Below, in pieces: positions 1 through 9,263 of a stretch of DNA of 40,507 nt. The position numbers were made by a program, and so were the translations under genes. A model generated the notes under the pieces. The model was not told the origin of the DNA, ran no database searches, and saw nothing but the letters and a program-made list of their open reading frames with translations. Location of the stretch: NCBI GenBank assembly GCA_023954655.1, contig JAGSHH010000005.1, forward strand, positions 1-40,507, in the 5' to 3' direction. The DNA is from Colwelliaceae bacterium (GTDB lineage: Bacteria; Pseudomonadota; Gammaproteobacteria; Enterobacterales; Alteromonadaceae). The first letter of the stretch is position 1. Every line of letters begins with the position of its first letter.

Positions 1-4
1 ACTT

Positions 5-1174
5 GTGGATGAGACCAATCAAGCTAATAAAGCTAAGAGTGAATTTTTGGCAAATATGAGCCATGAAATTAGAACACCAATGAATGGTGTAATGGGAATG
101 CTAGAATTATTATCTGATTCAGATTTATCAGAAGCTAATAAAGAAAAGGTAGATATAGCCTTAAATTCCAGTAAAAGTTTACTAGCTGTAATTAATGAGA
201 TACTCGACTTTTCTAAAATTGAAGCAGGGAAATTAAAATTAGATCACATTGAATTTAATGTAAAAGATTTATTTAACGAAATTTATTGTGTTATGAGAAA
301 TCTTGCCGAAACTAAAGGGCTAGAACTAAAAATTGATACCTCAGGTATTACTCACCCAATTATTAAATCAGATCCATTAAGACTTAAACAGATTCTACTA
401 AACCTAATAGGAAATGCTATTAAGTTCACCCCTGATGGTAAAGTTTCGATAAAAGTTCACCAAACTAACAATGAGGAAGGTTTCTTTTTAGTTTGCGCGA
501 TAAAAGACACTGGGGTTGGTATAAAAGAAAACAAATTAAATAAAGTGTTTGATTCATTTCAACAAGCGGATAACTCAACAACTCGTAACTTTGGAGGGAC
601 AGGTCTAGGACTTTCCATCTCAAAACGATTATCAATATTGTTAAAGGGAAGTATAACCGTAGAAAGCGAAGATAAAAAAGGCAGTATTTTTACAATTACA
701 GTCCCTATAGAGTGCATTGATATAAATGACGAACACCTCCCCCAAAAAATTAATGAGTCGCCAATTCCGCTTTGGCACAATAATGTAAAAATACTATTAG
801 TAGAAGATAATAGAATTAACCAAGTTGTTGCTATACAAGCATTGAAAAATATTAATCTAACCTGTGAAACGACTGAAAATGGCGCTAATGCTTTGGCTAA
901 ATTAAAGGTGTCAAATAAAGTAGGTGTTCCTTTCACATTGATTTTAATGGATTGTCAAATGCCAATACTCGACGGTTACGAAACCACCAAACGAATTAGA
1001 TTAGGTGAATGTGGAGATAATTATAAGGAAATACCAATAATAGCTATGACAGCTAATGCAATGAAAGGAGACAAAGAAAAATGTTTATCAATAGGTATGG
1101 ATGATTACATCTCTAAACCTGTAGACAAGCAAGCTATGTTAGACGTTTTGAAAAGTTGGATACCTAAACAGTAA
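5..1174 (+). CDS. Hybrid sensor histidine kinase, C-terminal part (HisKA + HATPase_c + receiver domain); probably 5'-truncated by window edge
   Basis: ORF begins at window edge; H-box '[19 protein letters not shown]', N-box '[16 protein letters not shown]', G-box 'DTGVGI...GGTGLGLSI', receiver '[11 protein letters not shown]...[15 protein letters not shown]...[10 protein letters not shown]...DDYISKPV'. Confidence 0.92.
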   Translation: MDETNQANKAKSEFLANMSHEIRTPMNGVMGMLELLSDSDLSEANKEKVDIALNSSKSLLAVINEILDFSKIEAGKLKLDHIEFNVKDLFNEIYCVMRNLAETKGLELKIDTSGITHPIIKSDPLRLKQILLNLIGNAIKFTPDGKVSIKVHQTNNEEGFFLVCAIKDTGVGIKENKLNKVFDSFQQADNSTTRNFGGTGLGLSISKRLSILLKGSITVESEDKKGSIFTITVPIECIDINDEHLPQKINESPIPLWHNNVKILLVEDNRINQVVAIQALKNINLTCETTENGANALAKLKVSNKVGVPFTLILMDCQMPILDGYETTKRIRLGECGDNYKEIPIIAMTANAMKGDKEKCLSIGMDDYISKPVDKQAMLDVLKSWIPKQ

Positions 1175-1215
1175 AAGTCATCTTGTATTTTAGTGTACAA
1201 AACAATTCAACTTTA

Positions 1216-2844
1216 TTAACTCATATGTTGCTGTTGACGCTTTAACGACTTGTTTTTTTTCTTAAGTATTACGTCTTCAGAGCTATAAAGCTTAAGTCCA
1301 TTAAAAAGGCTTTTTAATTGCGATGCTTTGTAATCTTCTTCTAGTTTTGATATTACTAACTGATGTTTTTCAGGAAATAACGCCTCAACGGATTGTGAAA
1401 CGAATTCAAATAATTTTTTCAAATTAATATTATGAATTTGACCTGTTTTGTTAAATATCCATTCTGTAATAGCCATGAAATCGTCAAAAGGTTTGTTTGA
1501 TAATATATGTGGTAAAGCATATTTAAAACGTCCTGAATTACCTATCATATCCCAATAACGAGCAAATCGGTTAATACGCTGCATAGTCGAAAAACTTACC
1601 CTATCAGTACTTAATATATTAAAAGGTGGTAAAGGGTTAAATCTTAAATCGAAGCTTTCAGTGTGTCTAATAATTGGGCTACCTTTTAAACGCTTTAAAA
1701 TACCCATTTGAATTTCATGTGGCCGACAATGATAAAGTTCATTAAAGCTATCCTTAAAAGTATCGTAAGTTTCTCCTGGTAACCCGAAAATAAGATCAGC
1801 ATGAATATGTGCCTGGGTATTATCTTTTAACCATATTAAATTCTCTTTTGACTTTGAGTTATTTTGTTTTCGGTTAATAAGAGTTTGTACTTCAGTATTA
1901 AAGGTTTGAATTCCTATCTCAAACTGCAAGCTTCCTTCAGGAAACTTTGTTAATAACTCTTTTAGTTTTCTGGGTAAATGATCAGGCACCACTTCAAAAT
2001 GAAGATAAAGGTCACTAGACATTTTATCTAAGAAAAACTGCATGATTTGCATGGTTGTATTAATGTTTAAATTAAAAGTTCTGTCGATGAATTTAAAATT
2101 ACGTGCGCCACGGTTATAAAGAATTTCCATTTGTTCAAGAAATGAGCTTAATTCAAAAGGAACAGATGATTTGTCTAAAGACGATAAGCAAAACTCACAC
2201 TTAAATGGACAACCTCGGGACGCCTCAACATAAAGTAATCGGTGAGTTAAATCTTCATCGGTATAATACTGGTAAGGGAGAGCTATATCTTCTAGAGCCA
2301 CAGGTTTAGAAGTAAGAATTTTTTTATCTGGCGGATTATCATTGATAATATCTTTACATAGTTGATAAAAGCTTATGTCAGCAGCTCCCGTTAATACATA
2401 ATCAGCACACTTAACTATGGATTGCTGTTCAGTTTCATAACTAACTTCTGGCCCACCTAAAATAATTTTAATTTCAGGCGCGATTACTTTTAATAGATTA
2501 ACCACATTGGTGGTTTCGACAATGTTCCATATATAAACACCAAAACCGACAATGCTAGGTTTTGAGCTCAATATTTCTTCAACAATATCAATGGCTCGAG
2601 TTTGGATAATAAATTCTTTAATTTCACAACAACTTTGCAATTCATTTAAGTTAGCGTAAAGGTAGCGAAGCCCAAAACTAGTATGAAAAAATCTAGCATT
2701 TAACGTAGCAAGAACAATTTTACAAGATGCTATTCCCTCTTCGGAACTAATTGAAAGGTTTTTCGTTCTATGATCAGAAATATTATTTTCTGTATGTTCA
2801 ATTAGAGAAACAGTAAGTTCAGGAGAATATTTTTGCTCTGACAT
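1216..2844 (-). CDS. B12-binding-domain radical SAM protein (DUF4080-type C-terminus)
   Basis: N-terminal B12-binding-like fold 'KIVLATLNARFFHTSFGLRYL...PSIVGFGVYIWN...KIILGGPEVSYE'; radical SAM motif 'ASRGCPFKCEFCLSS' (CxxxCxxC). Confidence 0.85.
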   Translation of the reverse strand: MSEQKYSPELTVSLIEHTENNISDHRTKNLSISSEEGIASCKIVLATLNARFFHTSFGLRYLYANLNELQSCCEIKEFIIQTRAIDIVEEILSSKPSIVGFGVYIWNIVETTNVVNLLKVIAPEIKIILGGPEVSYETEQQSIVKCADYVLTGAADISFYQLCKDIINDNPPDKKILTSKPVALEDIALPYQYYTDEDLTHRLLYVEASRGCPFKCEFCLSSLDKSSVPFELSSFLEQMEILYNRGARNFKFIDRTFNLNINTTMQIMQFFLDKMSSDLYLHFEVVPDHLPRKLKELLTKFPEGSLQFEIGIQTFNTEVQTLINRKQNNSKSKENLIWLKDNTQAHIHADLIFGLPGETYDTFKDSFNELYHCRPHEIQMGILKRLKGSPIIRHTESFDLRFNPLPPFNILSTDRVSFSTMQRINRFARYWDMIGNSGRFKYALPHILSNKPFDDFMAITEWIFNKTGQIHNINLKKLFEFVSQSVEALFPEKHQLVISKLEEDYKASQLKSLFNGLKLYSSEDVILKKKNKSLKRQQQHMS

Positions 2845-2929
2845 AGTAAGTATTTTTTAATCACCTTTGATAATAATGTTGAATTATACGGTGTTTGATA
2901 ATGTTATTCAGCAATATTGAAAAGCAAAA

Positions 2930-2953
2930 AGCCCGTTACTTTCGTAACGGGCT
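2930..2953 (-). terminator. Rho-independent terminator downstream of tRNA-Ser
   Basis: gcccgttac-tttc-gtaacgggc hairpin; T-rich tail (ctttttgctttt) on the minus strand. Confidence 0.8.
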
Positions 2954-2963
2954 CTTCAAAATA

Positions 2964-3054
2964 TGGCGGTGAGATAGAGATTTGAACTCTAGAAGGGCTA
3001 CAAACCCTTGCCGGTTTTCAAGACCGGTGCTTTCGACCACTCAGCCATCTCACC
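2964..3054 (-). tRNA. tRNA-Ser(UGA), CCA encoded
   Basis: Minus strand GGTGAGATGGCTGAGTGGTCGAAAGCACCGGTCTTGAAAACCGG...GTTCAAATCTCTATCTCACCGCCA; anticodon TGA, long variable arm. Confidence 0.95.
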
Positions 3055-3194
3055 AGATATCTTTAAGCGCTTGCCTTAAGACGAGGCGAATATTAAAGTG
3101 TCATCAAACGCTTGTAAAGTATTAATTTGCTAAAAATGTTTGATTGCTAAAAAATTAATCACTTTGCTTGTCATTCAACCATGTTGAGGAATAT

Positions 3195-3773
3195 ATGTCA
3201 GAAAAAGAACCGTGTAGATGCCCTTGGTTAGATACAACAAAAGCAGATTATGTAAGGTACCATGATGAAGAATGGGGAGTACCGGTTCATGATGACAAGA
3301 AGATGTTTGAGTTTATAATTCTAGAGTCCGCCCAAGCAGGATTAAGTTGGTACACGATTTTAAAAAGGCGAAATGGCTATAAAAATGCGTTTGCTAACTT
3401 CGATGTTGTTAAAGTTTCAAATTTTAATGACGAAAAAATAGAAGAGCTTATGCAAGACTCTTCTATTATTCGTAATAAGTTAAAAATAAAAGCCGCCATT
3501 AGTAATGCAAAAATATTCATCGAGATACAAAAAGAATTCGGTAGTTTTTGTAATTACCTGTGGGCATTCGTTGATAATAAGACAATAATTAATACGGTAA
3601 AATCTTTAGATGACTACCCTGCCACATCCCCTATTTCTGACACTATTAGCAAAGACTTAAAAAAGCGTGGTTTTAAATTCTTCGGTTCAACGATATGTTA
3701 TGCTCACTTACAAGCTTGTGGGTTAATTAATGATCATAGTGAGTCATGTTTTAGAAAATCAGAGGTTAATTAA
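3195..3773 (+). CDS. tag: DNA-3-methyladenine glycosylase I
   Basis: 'RCPWLDTTKADYVRYHDEEWGVPVHDDKKMFEFIILESAQAGLSW...'; start at 3195 preferred (gagga SD) over ORF-track TTG at 3168. Confidence 0.93.
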   Translation: MSEKEPCRCPWLDTTKADYVRYHDEEWGVPVHDDKKMFEFIILESAQAGLSWYTILKRRNGYKNAFANFDVVKVSNFNDEKIEELMQDSSIIRNKLKIKAAISNAKIFIEIQKEFGSFCNYLWAFVDNKTIINTVKSLDDYPATSPISDTISKDLKKRGFKFFGSTICYAHLQACGLINDHSESCFRKSEVN

Positions 3774-3924
3774 AGCTTTCAACTAACATTAATAATAATT
3801 ATCTAATATCAATTAGAAATATATAGTCACAAATAATATATGAATTTTAGGTACAAAAAGCATAGTAATTTTTAAATGACGTGTCATAATATGTCAAAGA
3901 TTTTGAAAGAATATGTGCTTAACA

Positions 3925-3952
3925 CTTGAACTTCTTAATAAAAGCCTTATCT
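3925..3952 (+). promoter_or_regulatory. Possible sigma32-like promoter upstream of yccA
   Basis: CTTGAA - 14 nt - CCTTATCT, compared with the recalled sigma32 consensus CTTGAAA/CCCCATNT. Confidence 0.3.
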
Positions 3953-3980
3953 TACAAATATAACTAAAGTTCTTAGAGGA

Positions 3981-4655
3981 ATGTTTATGCAATCTAATAT
4001 GAGTTTTCAAACAGCGAGCAAAAGCTCTGCGATTGAAATCAATAAAGTATTAAAAAATACCTATATGCTGTTATCAATGACACTTGCTTTTAGTGCCGTA
4101 ACTGCTGGTATTTCAATGGCAATGAATTTGCCTCATGGTGCAGCGCTTATTATGATGCTAGTTGCTTTTGGTCTAATGTTTGTTGTAAATAAAAAAGCAG
4201 ACTCAGCTAGTGGCATCTTCTGGATTTTCGCCTTCACTGGTTTAATGGGGGCATCATTAGGTCCAATGTTAAATCATTACGCTGCTATGCCTGGTGGAGC
4301 TTCATTAATTATGCAAGCTTTAGGTGGAACAGCTTTAATTTTCTTTGCTTTATCTGGTTATGCACTTACTAGTAAGAAAGACTTCTCTTTTATGGGTGGT
4401 TTTTTAATGGTTGGTTTAATCGTTGCAATAATAGCTTCTATCGCAAATATCTCTTTTGCAATCCCTGCACTTTCATTAGCGGTAAGTGCTGCAATTATAA
4501 TGATAATGTCTGGTTTAATATTATTTGACACTAGTAGAATTATTCACGGTGGCGAAACTAACTATATAAGAGCGACAGTATCTTTATACTTAAATATTTA
4601 TAATATTTTCGTTCATTTATTACATTTATTGGGCGTATTTGGCGGTGATGATTAA
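3981..4655 (+). CDS. yccA: Bax inhibitor-1/YccA family membrane protein (FtsH modulator-like)
   Basis: Seven hydrophobic segments; 'LNTYMLLSMTLAFSAVTAGISMAM...FDTSRIIHGGETNYIRATVSLYLNIYNIFVHLLHLLG' BI-1 signature. Confidence 0.9.
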   Translation: MFMQSNMSFQTASKSSAIEINKVLKNTYMLLSMTLAFSAVTAGISMAMNLPHGAALIMMLVAFGLMFVVNKKADSASGIFWIFAFTGLMGASLGPMLNHYAAMPGGASLIMQALGGTALIFFALSGYALTSKKDFSFMGGFLMVGLIVAIIASIANISFAIPALSLAVSAAIIMIMSGLILFDTSRIIHGGETNYIRATVSLYLNIYNIFVHLLHLLGVFGGDD

Positions 4656-4683
4656 TCTCAGCTAAAAATTCATATATACTATA

Positions 4684-4709
4684 AAGCCTCGAATTATCGA
4701 GGCTTTTTT
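4684..4709 (+). terminator. Rho-independent terminator after yccA
   Basis: gcctcga-atta-tcgaggc followed by tttttta. Confidence 0.85.
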
Positions 4710-4733
4710 ATTTTATGCTATTTATTATCTAGG

Positions 4734-5117
4734 ATGTTATTGGTGAAAAAACTGGCTATTATTGTGACTACTCCTCCATCTAGTCATTTAACCCAAACAA
4801 CTTACCAAGTTATTCATAATGCAATATCTCAAAAGGTTGAACTTGTTGGTGTATTCTTCTATCAATCAGGTGTATTAAATGCGAGTAAATACCTAACCGT
4901 ACCTAATGACGAATTTCCATTACAGAAAAAGTGGCAAGCATTAAAAAATCAATATGACATTCCATTATATTTATGCAGTACTGCTGCAGAAAAATATGGA
5001 CTCATTGATAATGATAACCCTACTAACACTGACTTAATTCATTGTGAATTTATCATTTCAGGATTAGGAGAGCTTGTTAAATTATCTCTAGAAGCCGATA
5101 AAGTGGTGCAATTATAA
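4734..5117 (+). CDS. tusD: Sulfurtransferase complex subunit TusD (DsrE-like)
   Basis: DsrE-like sequence, 'GVFFYQSGVLNASK...LYLCSTAAEKYGL'; first gene of tusDCBE order. Confidence 0.88.
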   Translation: MLLVKKLAIIVTTPPSSHLTQTTYQVIHNAISQKVELVGVFFYQSGVLNASKYLTVPNDEFPLQKKWQALKNQYDIPLYLCSTAAEKYGLIDNDNPTNTDLIHCEFIISGLGELVKLSLEADKVVQL

Positions 5118-5488
5118 TGGCAAATATTCAATCAAAAACAATTGCAATTTTAAACACCTCTTCTCCCTTTGGACAATCCGATGCTAAAGATGCATTAGAC
5201 ATAGCCTTAATCATGGGCAGTTATGAACAAAAAACACATTTATTTTTTCAAGGGGATGGTGTTTGGCAATTAATAACTAAACAAGATCCTGAATGCATCA
5301 ATGTTAAAAATTTTTTGAAAACCTTTGCCGCTTTTGAATTTTACGATCTTGAAAAGATTTATGTTTGTAAAAAAAGCTTAGAACAACGAAATTTACCTGT
5401 TAAATTTCATATAGATAATGTTCAAGCACTCGATATCGATGATTTTTCTTTAGCCCTAAATTCAAGTGATATTATTTTAAGGTTCTAA
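5117..5488 (+). CDS. tusC: Sulfurtransferase complex subunit TusC (DsrF-like)
   Basis: DsrF-like; 'SSPFGQSDAKDALDIALIMGSYEQKTHLFFQGDGVWQL'; overlaps tusD stop. Confidence 0.88.
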   Translation: MANIQSKTIAILNTSSPFGQSDAKDALDIALIMGSYEQKTHLFFQGDGVWQLITKQDPECINVKNFLKTFAAFEFYDLEKIYVCKKSLEQRNLPVKFHIDNVQALDIDDFSLALNSSDIILRF

Positions 5489-5491
5489 AAT

Positions 5492-5785
5492 ATGCAAAAT
5501 AATACCCTACATTTAATAAGAACATCACCATTCAATAAAAATGATATCTTACTTTGTTGTGATGTTTTAAGCGCAAAAGATTCAATTGTCTTGCTTGATG
5601 ATGGTTGTTATAGCCTTAATCATGAATCTTTCGATCTATTATTAAGTAAAACTAAAAGAATATTTATTATCGAAATTCATGCTTTATCAAGAGGTTTAGC
5701 AATTACAGATAATATTCAACCAATAGATTTAACCATGCTTAATAAAATGATTTTCGAACATTTGAATTCGGTAACTTGGCAGTGA
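5492..5785 (+). CDS. tusB: Sulfurtransferase complex subunit TusB (DsrH-like)
   Basis: '[37 protein letters not shown]'; position between tusC and tusE. Confidence 0.87.
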   Translation: MQNNTLHLIRTSPFNKNDILLCCDVLSAKDSIVLLDDGCYSLNHESFDLLLSKTKRIFIIEIHALSRGLAITDNIQPIDLTMLNKMIFEHLNSVTWQ

Positions 5786-6114
5786 ATATAATTTTTGACG
5801 GAAAGAATGTAGAAACTGATCAACAAGGCTACTTAGTTGATTATCTACAATGGAATGAATCGTTAGCTAAAGTTATTGCTAGCAAAGATAACATAGAGCT
5901 AACAGACGCTCACTGGGAAGTTATAAACTTTGTAAGAGCATTCTATTTAACATATAACACTTCTCCGGCGATTAGAGCATTAACTAAAGCAATGAAAGCA
6001 GAGTTTGGACAAGAAAAAGCTAATAGTCGTTATTTATATAGACTTTTTCCTGAAGGGCCAGCTAAGCAAGCAACGAAATATGCAGGTTTGCCAAAACCTG
6101 CAAGGTGCATTTAG
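5782..6114 (+). CDS. tusE: TusE/DsrC family sulfur-carrier protein
   Basis: C-terminal 'GLPKPARCI' with penultimate Cys; '[14 protein letters not shown]'; GTG start at 5782 overlapping the tusB stop (gtga) preferred over TTG at 5776. Confidence 0.9.
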   Translation: MNIIFDGKNVETDQQGYLVDYLQWNESLAKVIASKDNIELTDAHWEVINFVRAFYLTYNTSPAIRALTKAMKAEFGQEKANSRYLYRLFPEGPAKQATKYAGLPKPARCI

Positions 6115-6125
6115 CTTATATAAAA

Positions 6126-6326
6126 TTAAGCTTTAATGTTTATATTATGGCCGCTGTTACCAACTGGTGGAGTTGTAACGGAATCAATACTTGAGGCTTC
6201 AATTAACTTAATTGCCATTTGACCTTCTAGCTCTTGCTGATCTCTAACTTTTTTTTCTGTTAATAAAGCATGGCCTGTATCAATATTCGTATTGCCTGCA
6301 TCAGTTGAGCCTATTGTAATTGACAT
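6126..6326 (-). CDS. Small conserved protein, possibly YjfB-like putative motility protein
   Basis: 66 aa from ATG at 6326 with strong SD (agagagga); C-terminal '..GQMAIKLIEA...PVGNSGHNINIKA' resembles YjfB family proteins from memory. Confidence 0.5.
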   Translation of the reverse strand: MSITIGSTDAGNTNIDTGHALLTEKKVRDQQELEGQMAIKLIEASSIDSVTTPPVGNSGHNINIKA

Positions 6327-6413
6327 AAATCCTCTCTGAATAATTAATAGAGTAAAATACAATATTTTATTTTACCCATCTTTTTTTATCGGCAATAAAT
6401 AAGTTAACTTTAA

Positions 6414-6438
6414 TAAAAAAGGCACTTAAAAGTGCCTT
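6414..6438 (-). terminator. Rho-independent terminator downstream of the long GAPDH gene
   Basis: aaggcactt-aa-aagtgcctt, minus-strand tail TTTTTTATTA. Confidence 0.85.
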
Positions 6439-6466
6439 TAACAAAAATTAATATTATCAATATCAA

Positions 6467-7915
6467 TTATTTTAATGGAATTGTTGGAACCGTAATACCA
6501 GACATTTCTAGCATAACCCTTACAACCTGACAGCTATAACCAAATTCATTATCATACCAAACGTATAGAACAGCCCTGTCACCATCAACGATAGTTGCTT
6601 GAGAATCCACTACCCCAGCATAACGAGAACCAACTAAGTCAGTAGAAACAATTTCAATTGATGCGGTATAGTCAACTTGGTTTTGTAATTTAGAATTTAA
6701 TGAAATGTTACGTAAATAATCATTCAGCGCTTGCTTATCAGTTGCTTGCTTTAGATTTAAATTCATAATTGCCATTGAAACATTTGGCGTAGGAACACGT
6801 ATCGCGTTACCAGTTAGCAATCCTTTAAGCTCAGGGAGTGCCTTAGCTACAGCTTTAGCAGCACCAGTTGTACTAATAACCATATTTAATGGAGCACTTC
6901 GACCACGACGTGGAGCTTTATGATAATTATCAATTAAGTTTTGATCATTAGTATAAGAGTGAACAGTTTCAACATGACCATTTTTAATACCAAAATTATC
7001 ATTAATAGCTTTTAATACAGGAGTTATAGCATTTGTAGTACAACTTGCTGCAGATACAATTTTATCATCTGCTAAAATCATATCTTCGTTTACACCAAAA
7101 ACAATATTCTTAATATCACCTTTCGCTGGTGCTGTTAATAATACTTTTGCTACACCTTTTGATTGTAAATGCTGGCCTAATCCATCTTCATCAGTCCAAA
7201 TACCGGTATTATCAACAACTAGTGCGTTGTTAATTCCGTATTCTGTGTAGTCTATTTCAGCAGGAGATTTAGCATAAATAACTTTAATGAAAGCGCCGTT
7301 AGCTCGAATAACATTATTTTCTTCATCGATAGTAATACTACCGTTAAATGCACCATGAACTGAATCACGACGTAATAAACTAGCACGTTTAGCTAAGTCA
7401 CCCTCTCCACCTGGACGGATTACAATAGCACGTAAATTCAATGTTGAACTTGGACCGGCACGTTCAATCAAAAGGCGAGCCAGTAAACGTCCTATTCGTC
7501 CAAAACCATATAAAACTACATCTTTAGACTCATGTTGATCAGACTTTTTAACAATATTTGCCAATTCTTTTTCTAAAAACTGTTCAATTGATAAACCGTT
7601 AGCTTCACCTTTAAATAAATATCTATAAGCTAATTTACCAGCATCAATGCGTGCTGGAGCTAGATTCATTTTACTTAAAGCCTCTACAAATGGGTAGCTC
7701 TCACGTAAACGGAGTTTGCTTTCTTCATGTAATGCTACTGATTTATGAGCTTTAATAATATCTATTGCCGAAGCATTTACTAATGGACGTCCGTAAATAG
7801 ACACTTCGATACCATTATTTCTGAAAAGTTGCCCTATTATAGGCTGCATGTTTTCAGCGAATGTTTGACGTTCTTGCCAGCTAGTTTGATATTGTTCCTC
7901 AAGATGAGAAGTCAT
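6467..7915 (-). CDS. Long-form glyceraldehyde-3-phosphate dehydrogenase-like protein (482 aa, N-terminal extension)
   Basis: 'YGFGRIGRLLARLL', catalytic 'SAASCTTNAITPVLK', '[62 protein letters not shown]', 'WYDNEFGYSCQVVR'. Confidence 0.92.
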   Translation of the reverse strand: MTSHLEEQYQTSWQERQTFAENMQPIIGQLFRNNGIEVSIYGRPLVNASAIDIIKAHKSVALHEESKLRLRESYPFVEALSKMNLAPARIDAGKLAYRYLFKGEANGLSIEQFLEKELANIVKKSDQHESKDVVLYGFGRIGRLLARLLIERAGPSSTLNLRAIVIRPGGEGDLAKRASLLRRDSVHGAFNGSITIDEENNVIRANGAFIKVIYAKSPAEIDYTEYGINNALVVDNTGIWTDEDGLGQHLQSKGVAKVLLTAPAKGDIKNIVFGVNEDMILADDKIVSAASCTTNAITPVLKAINDNFGIKNGHVETVHSYTNDQNLIDNYHKAPRRGRSAPLNMVISTTGAAKAVAKALPELKGLLTGNAIRVPTPNVSMAIMNLNLKQATDKQALNDYLRNISLNSKLQNQVDYTASIEIVSTDLVGSRYAGVVDSQATIVDGDRAVLYVWYDNEFGYSCQVVRVMLEMSGITVPTIPLK

Positions 7916-7955
7916 TGCGTAAACCTTTTTATTTCAGTCAATTGAACGATGTACT

Positions 7956-7976
7956 ATTATAAATTATAGTTATAAT
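7956..7976. promoter_or_regulatory. 21-bp inverted repeat in the intergenic region divergent to the long GAPDH gene
   Basis: attataa-attatag-ttataat (7-bp perfect arms); followed by ttcac-aata-gtgaa at 7976-7989. Confidence 0.35.
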
Positions 7977-8070
7977 TCACAATAGTGAAATGCGGTGCGT
8001 ATTGTAATGGAACATAAAACATTTCGCCATAGGTTACATGAATTTTCTCGACTTTGAATTGGATAAACAA

Positions 8071-8874
8071 ATGAAAACGTCAATTTTTATTATGTTCACT
8101 ACATTATTTCTTTTAATTAGTTGTGATTCTGGTCCTAACTTTGCTCAACTGTGCGAAGAAAACCCAAAGATTTGTAATGAATTTCATGAGGATTCATGGT
8201 GTAAAAGAGAACGAATAGGCGTTGGCGCGGCAAATATAGCACATAAACAAACTCCTGAAGATTTACAAAAATTCAATCAACTAGTTGCCTATGAAAAATA
8301 TAACAAATGCGTCTCCCACGCCTCTAAAATAGAGCATATTAAACTCAAAGAGAAAAAAACACTCCGTATTGAGAATATGATGAAAGCTCGAGGGAGAATA
8401 GAGGAAATTTCTAATCAAACGTCTAAATCAAATCACCCTCGACTTTTATATTTCCATTGGACTAGGTATTTAAATGAAGAATCACTAGAGAAGTTTTTAG
8501 CCCTTGAAGGAACTTCTGAACTTGAGACACCTGAATCACAGTATGAACTTGCAACATATTATGCAAAAAGAGATCAGGATAAAACATTACAACTACTGTT
8601 TCATTCATTAGAGCTATATCAAGATGGTAATATAATAAACAATGAAATATTTAAATCTTTATCTTCAATATTTGCAGATAAAAATGAAATAAAGCAATCG
8701 TATATATGGTTAAAGATATTAACGATGTATGATCCAGAGGATCCCGATATTAATGAGGGTACACTGCCTAACTATATATCTACTTATAAGTTAGATGCTA
8801 AATTTTTAGATCAAGTTGCAGAAACGACACTAGATAAAATTCTTAATTCGAGTTTTGTGCCTCCTAAATATTAG
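8071..8874 (+). CDS. DUF2989-family lipoprotein
   Basis: Signal peptide and lipobox 'MKTSIFIMFTTLFLLISC'; 'LCEENPKICNEFH..SWCKRER' DUF2989-like; start at 8071 gives the signal peptide. Confidence 0.78.
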   Translation: MKTSIFIMFTTLFLLISCDSGPNFAQLCEENPKICNEFHEDSWCKRERIGVGAANIAHKQTPEDLQKFNQLVAYEKYNKCVSHASKIEHIKLKEKKTLRIENMMKARGRIEEISNQTSKSNHPRLLYFHWTRYLNEESLEKFLALEGTSELETPESQYELATYYAKRDQDKTLQLLFHSLELYQDGNIINNEIFKSLSSIFADKNEIKQSYIWLKILTMYDPEDPDINEGTLPNYISTYKLDAKFLDQVAETTLDKILNSSFVPPKY

Positions 8875-8879
8875 GGTTA

Positions 8880-9254
8880 TTAAGAAGAAGCAATAAAATG
8901 TAAGCTTAACGAATTTACACAATACCTTTTACCGGTTGGTTTAGGTCCATCATCAAAGACATGCCCTAAATGTGAATCACATTGGTTACATTGAATTTCT
9001 ATTCTATTCATATTATGAGTATGATCAGGTAAATACTTTACCCGATCATCTATACTTTCAAAAAAACTAGGCCAACCACATCCTGCATTAAATTTAGATG
9101 AAGACTCAAATAAAGGTTTATCACAACATTTACAAGTATAAACCCCATCAAGCCAATGATCGTTATATATACCTGAAAATGGCTGCTCCGTTGCCGCTAA
9201 TCGACAAACACGGTATGCATCATCACTCAATTTTTCTTTATAAATATCTGTCAT
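8880..9254 (-). CDS. msrB: Peptide-methionine (R)-S-oxide reductase
   Basis: '[38 protein letters not shown]...[29 protein letters not shown]'. Confidence 0.95.
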   Translation of the reverse strand: MTDIYKEKLSDDAYRVCRLAATEQPFSGIYNDHWLDGVYTCKCCDKPLFESSSKFNAGCGWPSFFESIDDRVKYLPDHTHNMNRIEIQCNQCDSHLGHVFDDGPKPTGKRYCVNSLSLHFIASS

Positions 9255-9263
9255 AGTAGTAAC

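Noticed and set aside
559-936. 125-aa minus-strand ORF
   Set aside because: Antisense to the histidine kinase coding region; no recognisable domain or RBS; frame shadow.
6080-6101. Inverted repeat tgcaggttt-gcca-aaacctgca as possible terminator
   Set aside because: Lies inside the highly conserved TusE C-terminus (GLPKPARC), no T tract; likely coding coincidence.
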